From assembly GCA_029204225.1 (NCBI GenBank), contig CM055114.1, positions 17,986,540 to 18,050,539 on the forward strand: a stretch of DNA of 64,000 bases. Reading direction: 5' to 3'. The position numbers were made by a program, and so were the translations under genes. This DNA comes from Diphasiastrum complanatum. Lineage: Eukaryota; Streptophyta; Lycopodiopsida; Lycopodiales; Lycopodiaceae. Under the pieces are notes generated by a model that ran no database searches, was not told the DNA's origin, and saw nothing but the letters and a program-made list of their open reading frames with translations. Positions 21,028 through 32,524 of the stretch are shown here, in pieces. Positions within the stretch are counted from its first letter, which is position 1, and every line of letters begins with the position of its first letter.

Positions 21028-23754
21028 TGCTGAGCATAGCAAATGAACGGATATTGCTATGCGCAACATACCAAAATATAGAGCACAATAATTTATTATT
21101 CGACTTTGATTTGAGTTGATATGGATGTGATTTTTAGCTTTGAATATAGTCCCAAAAACAACAATCTCATAAAAAAAACTTCAATGCTCTAGATATCTAT
21201 TTTGAGTTATTCTAAAAAACCTACATTTTTTAAAGTCTGTCATTGTTTTAAAGACTACTACTCATAAAAGGTCTACATGCTTCTGTAAAAAATTTAACAT
21301 CGATTTTTGAGAAACTATGAAAGTTCTATTCCTACACTTTGTCTATCCAAGGGCAAGTCTCGATTCCTATGTCTGGATACTTGAGTTTGTCAAAAAAATT
21401 GGCTATGCTCGAGAGCAAATTTTTTTTCAAAGTTTTCGACCTATGCTCAGCATAGGTGAATCTTTTCTTCAGACAAAGAATCTTTAAATTACATAACAAA
21501 AAGATTCTTTATAAACAAAAAGATTTTCCTATGTCGAGCATAGCAAAAAAAAAATTGGCTGCGGCGGCCACAGCCAATTTTTTTTTGCTATGCTCAGCAT
21601 AGGAGAATCTTTTTGTTTATAGAGAATCTTTTTGTTATGTTATTTAAAGATTCTTTGTCTGAAGAATAGATTCACTTATGCTGAGCATAGGTAGAAAACT
21701 TTTGAAAAAAAATTGCTCTCGCAAGAGCTTGCGGAACAATGCAAAAAGCTATTTTTTTCCAAGCGATTGCAACGCATGCGAGCTTTTCTGAAGAAATAGT
21801 TTATCCTTGCTGCTCAAGGTAGCGCAACTTTTGCTCTCGTAGGAGCTCGCGGAACAGTGCAAGAAGTTATTTTTTTCCAAGTGATTGCAGCGCCTACGAT
21901 GGTAGTGCTTGTGGTTGAGGTGCTGCTCATTTTATAAAGAATTGTTTTGTAAACGAAGTGGCGAATGGGTGCGTAACGCGTGGGAATTTGCCAAACAGTT
22001 TGGGCCAAATCCTGAATAAACGAAAGCTAAAAAGCGCTGTTTGATGAGCCTGCATAATATTAGGTAGTTGGTTGGGTAAAGGCTGACCAAGCCAATGATG
22101 CTTAGCTAGTCTTTTCGGATGATCAGCCACATTGGGACTGAGACACAGCCCAGACTTCGGGGGAGGCAGCAGTGGGGAATCTTGGACAATGGGCGAAAGT
22201 CTGATCCAGCAATATTGCATGAGATGTCATCATTAAGTAGCTCCATGATATTTTGGACGATGATGTGCTGTTGAAGATGAGCTGCAAGCTTTTGAGTTAA
22301 GGCGACAAGTTGGGAATTTGAGAGAGCAGTCGAAGGAGCTTGGGAAGGGCCTGGGGCTTTTAGAGCAGTAGGCGAACGAGCTCTTCTGGATGCTGGTGAA
22401 CAGTAGAGTAGCACTCCTTAATTTGATTGCTCATTCAAGAAGCTGAGTTCAGCCATCCACTCATTATGAGTGCACATTTCAATTTTGGATAACCTTTGCT
22501 TCCATCATATGAATCTAGAAGGTGAGATCAAGATCTTGTAGAGGATGTCGTAGAAAAACATTTGGTCTGATATATGGCACCAAAAGCATTTCTTTTTGAG
22601 ATTCGTATGCTGTCCACTAGCGATGGACCAGCGATGAACCAATGCTTCTTTCCACATACTTTTTAAGCATGATAATGATAGGTATGCATCACATATTGTG
22701 GGTTGAGACAAAAGCTTCTTAATGACCAGCGACGAAGCACTTCATACGTTATGAATGGTTGTGTGTATTCAAACTCTTTATCGTAGATATGAAAGGATGA
22801 AAGGTTGGTTTGATAACTATAGTATACAATAGGCATTACTATCCTTCAAAGGACAGTATGAATGTTTGGCTGTTCCATAAGTAACAAAAGGTTACATACA
22901 TAGTCCAGAGATGAAGCCATTGTAGCATCATGCTATTATACAAAATCTACAACTTAGATACTGGCACGTTCTGATTATGATTAGTATATCTTATGCTTTA
23001 ACCTGTTTGCTATCATACATTTGAATGGTTGCGATATCAATGGGAATACTATTGTGTCTAAGCACTAACAAATAAAACTTGCGCTCTTTGTAGCATCGAA
23101 TATTACTATTATCTTCGTTTTCGATAAGGTTTGGTGCAATGATTAGTAAGACTTTCCTTAACATGCTTAGTATCGTTTTCACAATATCTGACAATAATGT
23201 TATAAATGGTTTGAGTCTAAAGAAGGCAAGAGCACTTGAGGGACTAACATGGCATCCTCACAAGAAGTCACTTCTACGATCATCCAGGTACGAGTTTTCT
23301 GAACAGTTTTCAGGTTTTGCAGGCACCACCTACGCTCAAAAGGGAAGATGTCTCTTTACAAATATATTCCATTCTCGGTGACTAATAATGATCCTAAATA
23401 TAGAAATTAGTTGTTTCTTACTCATTTCGACTATATCACTTCATAAATGATGTAACTACTCTGTATATAATGACACCTACACTGTCCTAAAACAAGGTTT
23501 CTCTTCAAATAATCTTGGATAGCATGGATTTGCGTAAGATAAATAGTTCTTACAAAAGGATTAGAAAGGCACGGATCTGCCCTAATACCTTGTAAAAACC
23601 ACGAAAACCTCACCAATAAGATGTAGCCTATCCAATACAAGGCCTTAAAAAATCATGGGTTCGATATGGAGTTACGATAAACGTAAGTTCATTCGTAACT
23701 ACAATATTCAACCATGGATTTTACAAATTTATTACCCATTCAGTAGTTATCAGA
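21028..23754 (+). repeat. Tandem repeat unit 2 of 3 (2,727 bp)
   Basis: Nearly identical to unit 1 at a fixed offset of 2,727. It shares with unit 3 the variants that distinguish both from unit 1: cgattcc instead of cgatttc, ggcgaacgag instead of ggcgaatgag, and aacctgttt instead of aacctattt. Confidence 0.95.
21956..22224 (+). rRNA. rrn18: Mitochondrial rrn18 fragment, nuclear copy 2
   Basis: Same fragment in tandem unit 2, 2,727 bases after copy 1, with no change seen by eye. A non-functional remnant amplified with the unit. Confidence 0.9.
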
Positions 23755-26481
23755 TGCTGAGCATAGCAAATGAACGGATATTGCTATGCGCAACATACCA
23801 AAATATAGAGCACAATAATTTATTATTCGACTTTGATTTGAGTTGATATGGATGTGATTTTTAGCTTTGAATATAGTCCCAAAAACAACAATCTCATAAA
23901 AAAAACTTCAATGCTCTAGATATCTATTTTGAGTTATTCTAAAAAACCTACATTTTTTAAAGTCTGTCATTGTTTTAAAGACTACTACTCATAAAAGGTC
24001 TACATGCTTCTGTAAAAAATTTAACATCGATTTTTGAGAAACTATGAAAGTTCTATTCCTACACTTTGTCTATCCAAGGGCAAGTCTCGATTCCTATGTC
24101 TGGATACTTGAGTTTGTCAAAAAAATTGGCTATGCTCGAGAGCAAATTTTTTTTCAAAGTTTTCGACCTATGCTCAGCATAGGTGAATCTTTTCTTCAGA
24201 CAAAGAATCTTTAAAATTACATAACAAAAAGATTCTTTATAAACAAAAAGATTTTCCTATGTCGAGCATAGCAAAAAAAAAATTGGCTGCGGCGGCCACA
24301 GCCAATTTTTTTTTGCTATGCTCAGCATAGGAGAATCTTTTTGTTTATAGAGAATTTTTTGTTATGTTATTTAAAGATTCTTTGTCTGAAGAATAGATTC
24401 ACTTATGCTGAGCATAGGTAGAAAACTTTTGAAAAAAAATTGCTCTCGCAAGAGCTTGCGGAACAATGCAAAAAGCTATTTTTTTCCAAGCGATTGCAAC
24501 GCATGCGAGCTTTTCTGAAGAAATAGTTTATCCTTGCTGCTCAAGGTAGCGCAACTTTTGCTCTCGTAGGAGCTCGCGGAACAGTGCAAGAAGTTATTTT
24601 TTTCCAAGTGATTGCAGCGCCTACGATGGTAGTGCTTGTGGTTGAGGTGCTGCTCATTTTATAAAGAATTGTTTTGTAAACGAAGTGGCGAATGGGTGCG
24701 TAACGCGTGGGAATTTGCCAAACAGTTTGGGCCAAATCCTGAATAAACGAAAGCTAAAAAGCGCTGTTTGATGAGCCTGCATAATATTAGGTAGTTGGTT
24801 GGGTAAAGGCTGACCAAGCCAATGATGCTTAGCTAGTCTTTTCGGATGATCAGCCACATTGGGACTGAGACACAGCCCAGACTTCGGGGGAGGCAGCAGT
24901 GGGGAATCTTGGACAATGGGCGAAAGTCTGATCCAGCAATATTGCATGAGATGTCATCATTAAGTAGCTCCATGATATTTTGGACGATGATGTGCTGTTG
25001 AAGATGAGCTGCAAGCTTTTGAGTTAAGGCGACAAGTTGGGAATTTGAGAGAGCAGTCGAAGGAGCTTGGGAAGGGCCTGGGGCTTTTAGAGCAGTAGGC
25101 GAACGAGCTCTTCTGGATGCTGGTGAACAGTAGAGTAGCACTCCTTAATTTGATTGCTCATTCAAGAAGCTGAGTTCAGCCATCCACTCACTATGAGTGC
25201 ACATTTCAATTTTGGATAACCTTTGCTTCCATCATATGAATCTAGAAGGTGAGATCAAGATCTTGTAGAGGATGTCGTAGAAAAACATTTGGTCTGATAT
25301 ATGGCACCAAAAGCATTTCTTTTTGAGATTCGTATGCTGTCCACTAGCGATGGACCAGCGATGAACCAATGCTTCTTTCCACATACTTTTTAAGCATGAT
25401 AATGATAGGTATGCATCACATATTGTGGGTTGAGACAAAAGCTTCTTAATGACCAGCGACGAAGCACTTCATACGTTATGAATGGTTGTGTGTATTCAAA
25501 CTCTTTATCGTAGATATGAAAGGATGAAAGGTTGGTTTGATAACTATAGTATACAATAGGCATTACTATCCTTCAAAGGACAGTATGAATGTTTGGCTGT
25601 TCCATAGGTAACAAAAGGTTACATACATAGTCCAGAGATGAAGCCATTGTAGCATCATGCTATTATACAAAATCTACAACTTAGATACTGGCACGTTCTG
25701 ATTATGATTAGTATATCTTATGCTTTAACCTGTTTGCTATCATACATTTGAATGGTTGCGATATCAATGGGAATACTATTGTGTCTAAGCACTAACAAAT
25801 AAAACTTGCGCTCTTTGTAGCATCGAATATTACTATTATCTTCGTTTTCGATAAGGTTTGGTGCAATGATTAGTAAGACTTTCCTTAACATGCTTAGTAT
25901 CGTTTTCACAATATCTGACAATAATGTTATAAATGGTTTGAGTCTAAAGAAGGCAAGAGCACTTGAGGGACTAACATGGCATCCTCACAAGAAGTCACTT
26001 CTACGATCATCCAGGTACGAGTTTTCTGAACAGTTTTCAGGTTTTGCAGGCACCACCTACGCTCAAAAGGGAAGATGTCTCTTTACAAATATATTCCATT
26101 CTCGGTGACTAATAATGATCCTAAATATAGAAATTAGTTGTTTCTTACTCATTTCGACTATATCACTTCATAAATGATGTAACTACTCTGTATATAATGA
26201 CACCTACACTGTCCTAAAACAAGGTTTCTCTTCAAATAATCTTGGATAGCATGGATTTGCGTAAGATAAATAGTTCTTACAAAAGGATTAGAAAGGCACG
26301 GATCTGCCCTAATACCTTGTAAAAACCACGAAAACCTCACCAATAAGATGTAGCCTATCCAATACAAGGCCTTAAAAAATCATGGGTTCGATATGGAGTT
26401 ACGATAAACGTAAGTTCATTCGTAACTACAATATTCAACCATGGATTTTACAAATTTATTACCCATTCAGTAGTTATCAGA
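23755..26481 (+). repeat. Tandem repeat unit 3 of 3 (2,727 bp)
   Basis: Nearly identical to unit 2. Private changes include one extra A near 24213, loss of a C and a T near 24352, cactcactatgag near 25187, and ccatagg for ccataag near 25605. The repeat stops cleanly after TTATCAGA. The following sequence, from tatggtgag onward, is unique in the window. Confidence 0.95.
24683..24951 (+). rRNA. rrn18: Mitochondrial rrn18 fragment, nuclear copy 3
   Basis: Same fragment in tandem unit 3. A non-functional remnant amplified with the unit. Confidence 0.9.
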
Positions 26482-27440
26482 TTATGGTGAGATACAACTG
26501 GAAAGCATGGATATGCTCAGGAGTATGGACAGTAGCGCGTGACGTTTCTTAAGTCACCAGGGTTAGCATAGCATGAATTTGCTCTGACACCTGCACACGT
26601 GTTCACACCATTTCTTTTAGCGATAAACAATATATACGGTGAAGACTATTCATACTTATGCTTTAAACGAAATGAATTGATATGGACCAATGCCCAGAAA
26701 TTGATCAGCATGGCACTCGCCCTGATACGGTAATGGAAGGGCTTGGCCTATCGCTAAAAAATCGTCTTTGCATTTGGGAAGACTGGACTACGAATTAAAA
26801 TGCTATTTATGTTGATACGTAGTATAACTTCTTATGGACATGGATAACAACTAACGCTCAGCTATGACACACGTCTTCCCCACTGTACTAACTCGTGCGA
26901 TTTTGTGTTGTGGGATGGTGGCATGTGTCAGCTAGACGTTTTGAGAGTGGTTATGTTATATGGTGCTTTATTGTACTGTATTTTACTTTTCAGCTTTACT
27001 GTACCTTGGTGGTTTATGAATAAAGGCTTCAAAGGGTTTGGTCTTGCTTTGTCAAGAGGAGCTATGTGAAATTGTGTATCTCTCTCTCTCTCTGCATCCT
27101 TGTGGTGTAACTCTGACTATTCCTTGGTTGGGATAGTACTAAACCCTTACATTTTACCGGTTCATAAGCTAACAAATGTCTGTTTTCATGTTTTAGTCCA
27201 CAGGGTGGTTTCAAGATGCTGCTCTTTTGGGTTATGACGAGCTCCTACCTCCACCTAACCATTTTATTTAGATGCTTATTTGTTGTATGAAAAAGGTCGT
27301 AATGATGCATTTTATTATCATTGACACAGATAGGGCTACTTGTTCTTCTGTTGGACCTGAGGATAAGGTTTTATGTTTGACTGATCTGTTGGGGACTTTG
27401 GACTGGGTTAAGATCTATCTGGAGTTTGTTAAAAAGAAAA
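26482..27440. other. Unique non-coding stretch after the tandem array
   Basis: No gene is recognised. It contains a CACACGTGTTCAC site near 26597 and a short (TC)7 run near 27078. Confidence 0.6.
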
Positions 27441-27444
27441 AACT

Positions 27445-27765
27445 TTGAGACTCTTAGAAGATCTATATGGTCGGCTCAATGAATTTGTCGAAAGTTTTGA
27501 AGAAAATGAAAGATTTTTTAATCTACATATTAGGAAAGTCTTTGTGTGCCTTGAGAATGAGAATGGTAATTTCTTTGTTGATGTGCCACATACTCCCTTA
27601 GATGCACCGCTTTCACCACATCCTTTGGTCTTTTTAGATGAGCTTAATGAGGATAGTGCTTCCAAGCTTAAATTATTTTCTCAAGATATTTGTGATATTG
27701 GTGATCAATCTTCATATGACTTCTGCCAACTGTCAAATCCCTTTTGTACCCAGCAGAACTATTGA
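27445..27765 (+). CDS. Small open frame of unknown nature (106 codons)
   Basis: An acidic, Phe- and Glu-rich frame (MRLLEDLYGRLNEFVESFEE...) with no recognised domain and no membrane segment. Neither a splice partner nor a homologous copy is seen in the window. It lies close to the end of the minus-strand gypsy element and may be a chance frame. I list it because its composition is more protein-like than the surrounding frames. Confidence 0.2.
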   Translation: MRLLEDLYGRLNEFVESFEENERFFNLHIRKVFVCLENENGNFFVDVPHTPLDAPLSPHPLVFLDELNEDSASKLKLFSQDICDIGDQSSYDFCQLSNPFCTQQNY

Positions 27766-27899
27766 GTTCAAATCTGCCTTTACCGCCTATAAGCTTTGGA
27801 GCCTACCTACTGTCAACTTTCGTGCCCCTGTGCCTATAGACCTTTGGATCTTGATGTTACATCTTATTGAAAAAGACATAGAAGTTTGTAAGTCCGTTG

Positions 27900-30204
27900 C
27901 TATAGTGGATAGGATGGACCTGCTTGTATTGCTGGTAAGATTGGCGGTTGTTTTGTTAGGTCTGGAGTTGCCCCCTGGTCCATGCTGGAATCTACCCCTG
28001 TATCCATTTGTACATCTTCTTGGCACGGAGGGGAGAATTGCGGCATGACCGGTATGGGGATTTGTGGTCCGGTTTCCAACACTTGAGCGACTGCTTTTTC
28101 AAAGGCGGTGATGGTCTCTTTAGCCTTTGGCAACTCGGTTGAAGCTGCTCCTTTGAACCTGTCAAAGAGGCCTTGGAATCCCTGAAGGGCCACTCTGTAT
28201 GTTTCCACTTTCTTAAACAAATATGCGATCTCCATCGGTATGACCGGATGATCTGGTATTTGTGTTTGAAGATAAGCATCACGCTCAAGGGTGGGCGCAT
28301 CCAATTCACCTTGAAGCCGGGTGCGATCTCGTTCGGCCATCTACAATTGACCCTTCAGCAGCTGCACCCATTATTTTGCATCCTGCACAACCTTATCCAC
28401 CTGATCCTATGCAGTTGTCAAGGCGTTTTGTAGGGAGCTGATGTATTCTTCCAAGCGATCAGCTTGTTGCTGGGCCAACTTCTTTTCAGCTTCAGCCTTG
28501 TCTTCATGTTGCCTGACAATCTTCAACTCTCGATCCAACTGGACAATTTTTTGGCTGATCAGAGTGTTTTCAGAGCCCATATCAGAAATTCTCTACTCCA
28601 TTTTCTTCTTTCTATCCAGCATAGACTGGATCACTTGCGCAAGGCTTGAGATCAAGTGGAGGCGGCAACAGTAGGAGGACCTGATAGTAGTGTCCTGGAT
28701 TGGCATGGAATAGGTGCCAGTACTTCTTCTTCTTCAAAAATGTCTTTGTCTTCAAATCTCTCAGGCATTGTGGCGTCGAACTGTTTCAATGATTTCACAG
28801 CCTTGTCGACCCAAAGTGCAGCTGGGCTATCTTCCATGTGAGGTTGTTGGCTAACATCTTCAACACTGACAGTAGATTCATGGATCTGTTTGAATCCTCT
28901 TCCAGAAAATTGGAGATCAAAAGGCGTAGGGCTCTGGGGCATTTCAAATATTTCAGCGGCCCCAAGGAGGTCGGAATCATCGAACATATCCATGAGAAAC
29001 TACGTGTTCGATGAAGTGGCTTCGGTGTGTGGGGGTGAGGCGACATGGGCAGCTGTGATGGAAATGGTAGGCCCAACGGTCACAGACTGTCCTTGATTGG
29101 AAACAGAGGCAAGGGAAGCATCAGAGGCTAGAGGAATGGGAAGTTCAGTGCAAACAACAACAAGGGGTGGAAGCGCAACTGGCGATGTATGCCCAGTGCG
29201 ATGTCGTGACATGGAAGGTGAGTCAGGAATGACAATCTCGCTGCGTGGACGACGACGACTATGAGAACTCGAGGCCTGGTGAGACGACTCGGCCGGTGCT
29301 TCTTTATAGACCGAAAGAACAGAATCCAGGTGGAAACCATCGATTTTGTTTTCGAGATGAGAAGTGGCTAGAAGGGACAATAAAGAGCCAACAACGAACT
29401 GCTGCTTAGTATTACCCTTAATAGCTTGTTTGAGCTCACCAAAAACAGTCTTGAACCAATTATATGGTTCAAGAGGGGCTTTGGCCAAGTTGGTGTGGGA
29501 CTCCACTATCCTATGGAGGATCTGTGACGTGATCCGGTCTTTCCTGAGGTTGCCAGCCATCAAGAAGCTATTTAGTAGTTGGGCAACAACATGTATTGAA
29601 GGCTCAGTGATGGCTTACAGAAGGTATCCGCCATTGGTCTAGTGCAGATCATTGGTGAGGTCAATGTATGGCTTGATGGCCTGTTTGGCCTGCTTGTGAT
29701 TAGGTGAGGCCTGTGTACCAGATGCTATACCTATGGCTGCAAGGGCGGCCTAAGTGACGTGCACCTTGTGTGTGGCTCCTTGGAAAGTGATATAAAATTT
29801 GGATTTCGCGTCCTTCCACGTACTAAAGGCAAGAGTGATGAAATCCATATTGATTCGACTAGAAAAAGCTCTCTCATGAATACCCATTGTAGTGAGCAGA
29901 GGCTCCGTAAGGGTCATCCACTACGTGACCATGCTTGTGCTAGGAAGGATCATGATGTACGCGGATACTGGGAAGTATTGGTAGAAGACATGATGAGCAA
30001 AAAAGAAATGTAAGACACGTGAAAGTGTATCAGAAAGCAAGTCAGAAAGTTTGGAAGGCTTTGATCGCAAGAAAATTTTGCAAGAGCTTCGCTAGCACAA
30101 GTGAGGAATGAATCGAATTCAGCCAACTTATAGGTGAATTTGGTGGGTCCATTACACTGAATACTAGTTTGGCTGATCAATTCTGAACAAAAATTTTTAG
30201 GCAT
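27900..30204 (-). pseudogene. Third reading frame downstream of gypsy pol; long coiled-coil protein with many stops
   Basis: Minus strand. From 30204 (MPKNFCSEL) the frame runs, after one shift near 30080-30110, almost unbroken to about 28670, and after another shift to 27900. That is roughly 720 codons. Early parts read YQYFPVSAYIMILPSTS, MDFITLAFSTWKDAKSKF and AIGIASGTQASPNH. A central part is Ser/Pro/Arg-rich (SSSHSRRRPRSEIVIPDSP). Around 28330-28640 lies a heptad-rich coiled coil (QKIVQLDRELKIVRQ, AEAEKKLAQQQADRLEEY). At least nine in-frame stops interrupt it, nearly all explicable as one C-to-T change from CAG, CAA or CGA. It lies 3' of integrase on the same strand, the position of env-like or extra frames in Athila/Tat-type gypsy elements. 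The family is not recognised. Confidence 0.55.
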
Positions 30205-30715
30205 GTACAGTACTGTGAAAATAGGCTATAAAAATCTCGGTGAAGATTTTTGGGGATCTGAACCTATCAGGCGAACGTTTTCTAGGTCTGGTGAAGCATG
30301 AACCTTTGCCCAGGAGGGTCTTTCGCCCAAGTACCGTCATAAATGTATTTTTCCACAATCTGAACCTATGGACAACCTATTTTGGACATTTTAAGATCAT
30401 CTAGCAGGACGACGAAGGTTCATAATGAGGTTAAGATGCTCGATGAAGGTTCCCAAAATGGCATATCACGGATCCTTCGTGTGACTCAAAAACTGGGATT
30501 TTTCTAGACATGAACCTTCGCCCACCTCAAATTAAATAAATCTAGGATGTACAATCTGAGAGCTCAACGAAGGTTTCTGGTATTGTATAGGCCAAATCTG
30601 ACTAAAATAGTGATTTTCCAAGTTATTTTTCATCAAAAATATTGTTCTTCCTTTTTTTCATGTTGATGACTTTCTGACTTTTGCTTATCGGTCTTTTCTC
30701 AATTTTTTTTTTTTT
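30205..30715. other. Non-coding spacer between gypsy integrase and the third frame
   Basis: About 500 bases without a sustained frame. It contains several (A)GAACCTTCG(C/T)C-like words near 30300, 30410, 30460 and 30520 in both orientations, and a T15 run at about 30704. Confidence 0.6.
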
Positions 30716-31940
30716 TTAAGTACTGAAAACAAAAAATTTGAAAAACAATAAAATTAAAAAACCATTGAAATCAGGCTTGTTGAACTGGCAGGTTGGCTGC
30801 CAAAACTTGCGTAATCGGTTTCCATTCACCGGAGTCTCAAATTGTTTTCCATCCAAGTGCTCAAGAATTACTACGCCATAGTTTAGGATTTCCTTCACTT
30901 TATACAGGCCTTCACCGGTAAACTTCAACTTTTCCTTGATCGGCTTGGTTTTGTACATCAATGCAAGATCTCCTGCTTTCAAATCTTTTTTGTGCAATCA
31001 ACGATCGTGCCATTCCTTGCGACGGGCTTTCTCTGCTGCTAAGACATGAACTGCCATCAATCGAGTTTCACATAATTTGTGCAATGCTTCATAACGGAGT
31101 TGTAAAGACTTATCATCATTTAATCTTTCCGTTGTCGCTATGCATAAAGATGGGATTAAAAATTCAATCAGCATGACAACATCTTGACCATAAACCAGCT
31201 CAAAAGGTATTTGATTTGTACTATTTTTGTAAGTAGTTATGAATGCCCATAATGCTGCATACAGTTTATGTTCCCAATCAGACCAACTTGCTTCAACTGT
31301 CTTTGTCATAATGGTGTAGAGAATCTTATTGGAAGACTTAGCTTGGCCATTCCCTCTGAGATAGTAGGGAGTACTAAATCTGTGTATAACAAAAAAATCT
31401 TCCAATAAACACTTTATTGTTTGATTAACAAAGTGTGTACCCCGATCACTGACAATCTCGATCGGACATCCAAATCTGATTATAATATTTTTATATAGAA
31501 ACTTGGCCGTAGATTTCGCATCAGCAACTTTGACAGCTTTGGCTTCAACCCACTTGGTCATATAATCAGTTGCTACGATAATATATCGTGCCTGCTTCAA
31601 CATAGAACAATGCATCATCCAGCAGTTCATCATCCACTTCAGTATTGATTGGTGCGGATTCAATTCGCGAAACGTGATCGGCTAGATAATGTTGCTTCCC
31701 CTTTCGAACCACAAAGCGAAAGTCAAATTCAGTCAATAACAATAACCATCTTGCAATGTGTCCAGTATTGCACGTCTTGTTTACCAAGTAAAGTAACAAT
31801 TGATGATCCGTATAAAATACAAAGTGCGTTTCTATGAGGTAGTGACAAAATTTCCGAACAGAAAAAATCATGGCTAATGCTTCATGTTCGGTTGTTGAAT
31901 AATTCTTCTCCGGTTCTCCTGGTTCAGCAAGATTCATTGG
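30716..31940 (-). pseudogene. Ty3/gypsy RNase H-integrase remnant
   Basis: Minus strand. Near 31900 NYSTTEHEALAMIFSVRKF and FYTDHQLLLYLVNK mark RNase H of the gypsy RT. FRFVVRKGKQHYLADHVSRI follows. After a shift the integrase core reads IVATDYMTKWVEA, SDRGTHFVN and GNGQAKSSNK. The two Asp residues are present, but the third catalytic residue, Glu of GQAE, is Lys. The C-terminal GPY-like module reads LKAGDLALMYKTKPI...GLYKVKEIL...GNRLRKFW near 30800-30990. RT, protease and gag are missing, cut off near 31940 where an unrelated repeat begins. The integrase tail and the downstream frame suggest an Athila/Tat-type lineage (inference). Confidence 0.9.
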
Positions 31941-31951
31941 TTGCGTCCTAG

Positions 31952-32282
31952 CTTCTACAATCATCCAAGTATGAGTTTTTCGAATAGTTTTTAGATTTTG
32001 CAGGCACCACCTACGTGGAGATGTCTCTTTACAAATATATTCCATTCTCGGCGACTAATAATGATCCTACATACAGAAATTAGTTGGTTCTTACTCAGTT
32101 CGACTATATCACAAAAAGTCACTTCTACGATCATCCAGGTATGAGTTTTTCGAATAGTTTTTAGATTTTGCAAGCACCACCTACGCGGAGATGTCTCTTT
32201 ACAAATATATTCCATTCTCGGCGACTAATAATGATCCTAAATACAGAAATTAGTTGGTTCTTACTCAGTTCGACTACATCAC
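31952..32282. repeat. Two-copy tandem repeat, 170-bp period
   Basis: CTTCTAC(A/G)ATCATCCA starts at 31952 and again at 32122, and similarity continues for about 160 bases in each. The second copy continues into the segment shared with the 2.7-kb units, whereas the first abuts the truncated gypsy RNase H. Confidence 0.85.
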
Positions 32283-32524
32283 TTCATAAATGATGTAACT
32301 ACTCTGTATATAATGACAGCTATGCTGTCCTAAAACAAGGTTTCTTTTCAAATTATCTTGGACAACATGGATTCGCCTAAGATAAACGGTTCTTACAAAA
32401 GGATTAGAATGACACGGATCTGCCCTAATACCTTGTAAAAACCATAGAAACCTCACCAATAAGATGTAGCCTATCCAATAAAAGGTCTTAAAAAACCACG
32501 GGTTGGATATGGAGTTACGATAAA
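32122..32524 (+). repeat. Diverged copy of the 20544-20954 segment
   Basis: Matches the end of the 2,727-bp unit up to GGAGTTACGATAAA, where similarity stops. It is more diverged than the units are from each other, so it is an older or independent copy. Confidence 0.8.

Noticed and set aside
20276-21119. Repeated short frames (63-80 codons) on both strands near the end of each unit
   Set aside because: They overlap each other on opposite strands, match nothing recognised, and the related sequence at 32.1-32.5 kb keeps only part of one frame.
27445-28433. Plus-strand genes at 27.4-28.4 kb
   Set aside because: From 27.9 kb onward the minus-strand coiled-coil frame explains the open stretches. 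Only the 27445-27765 frame has no such explanation and is kept at low confidence.
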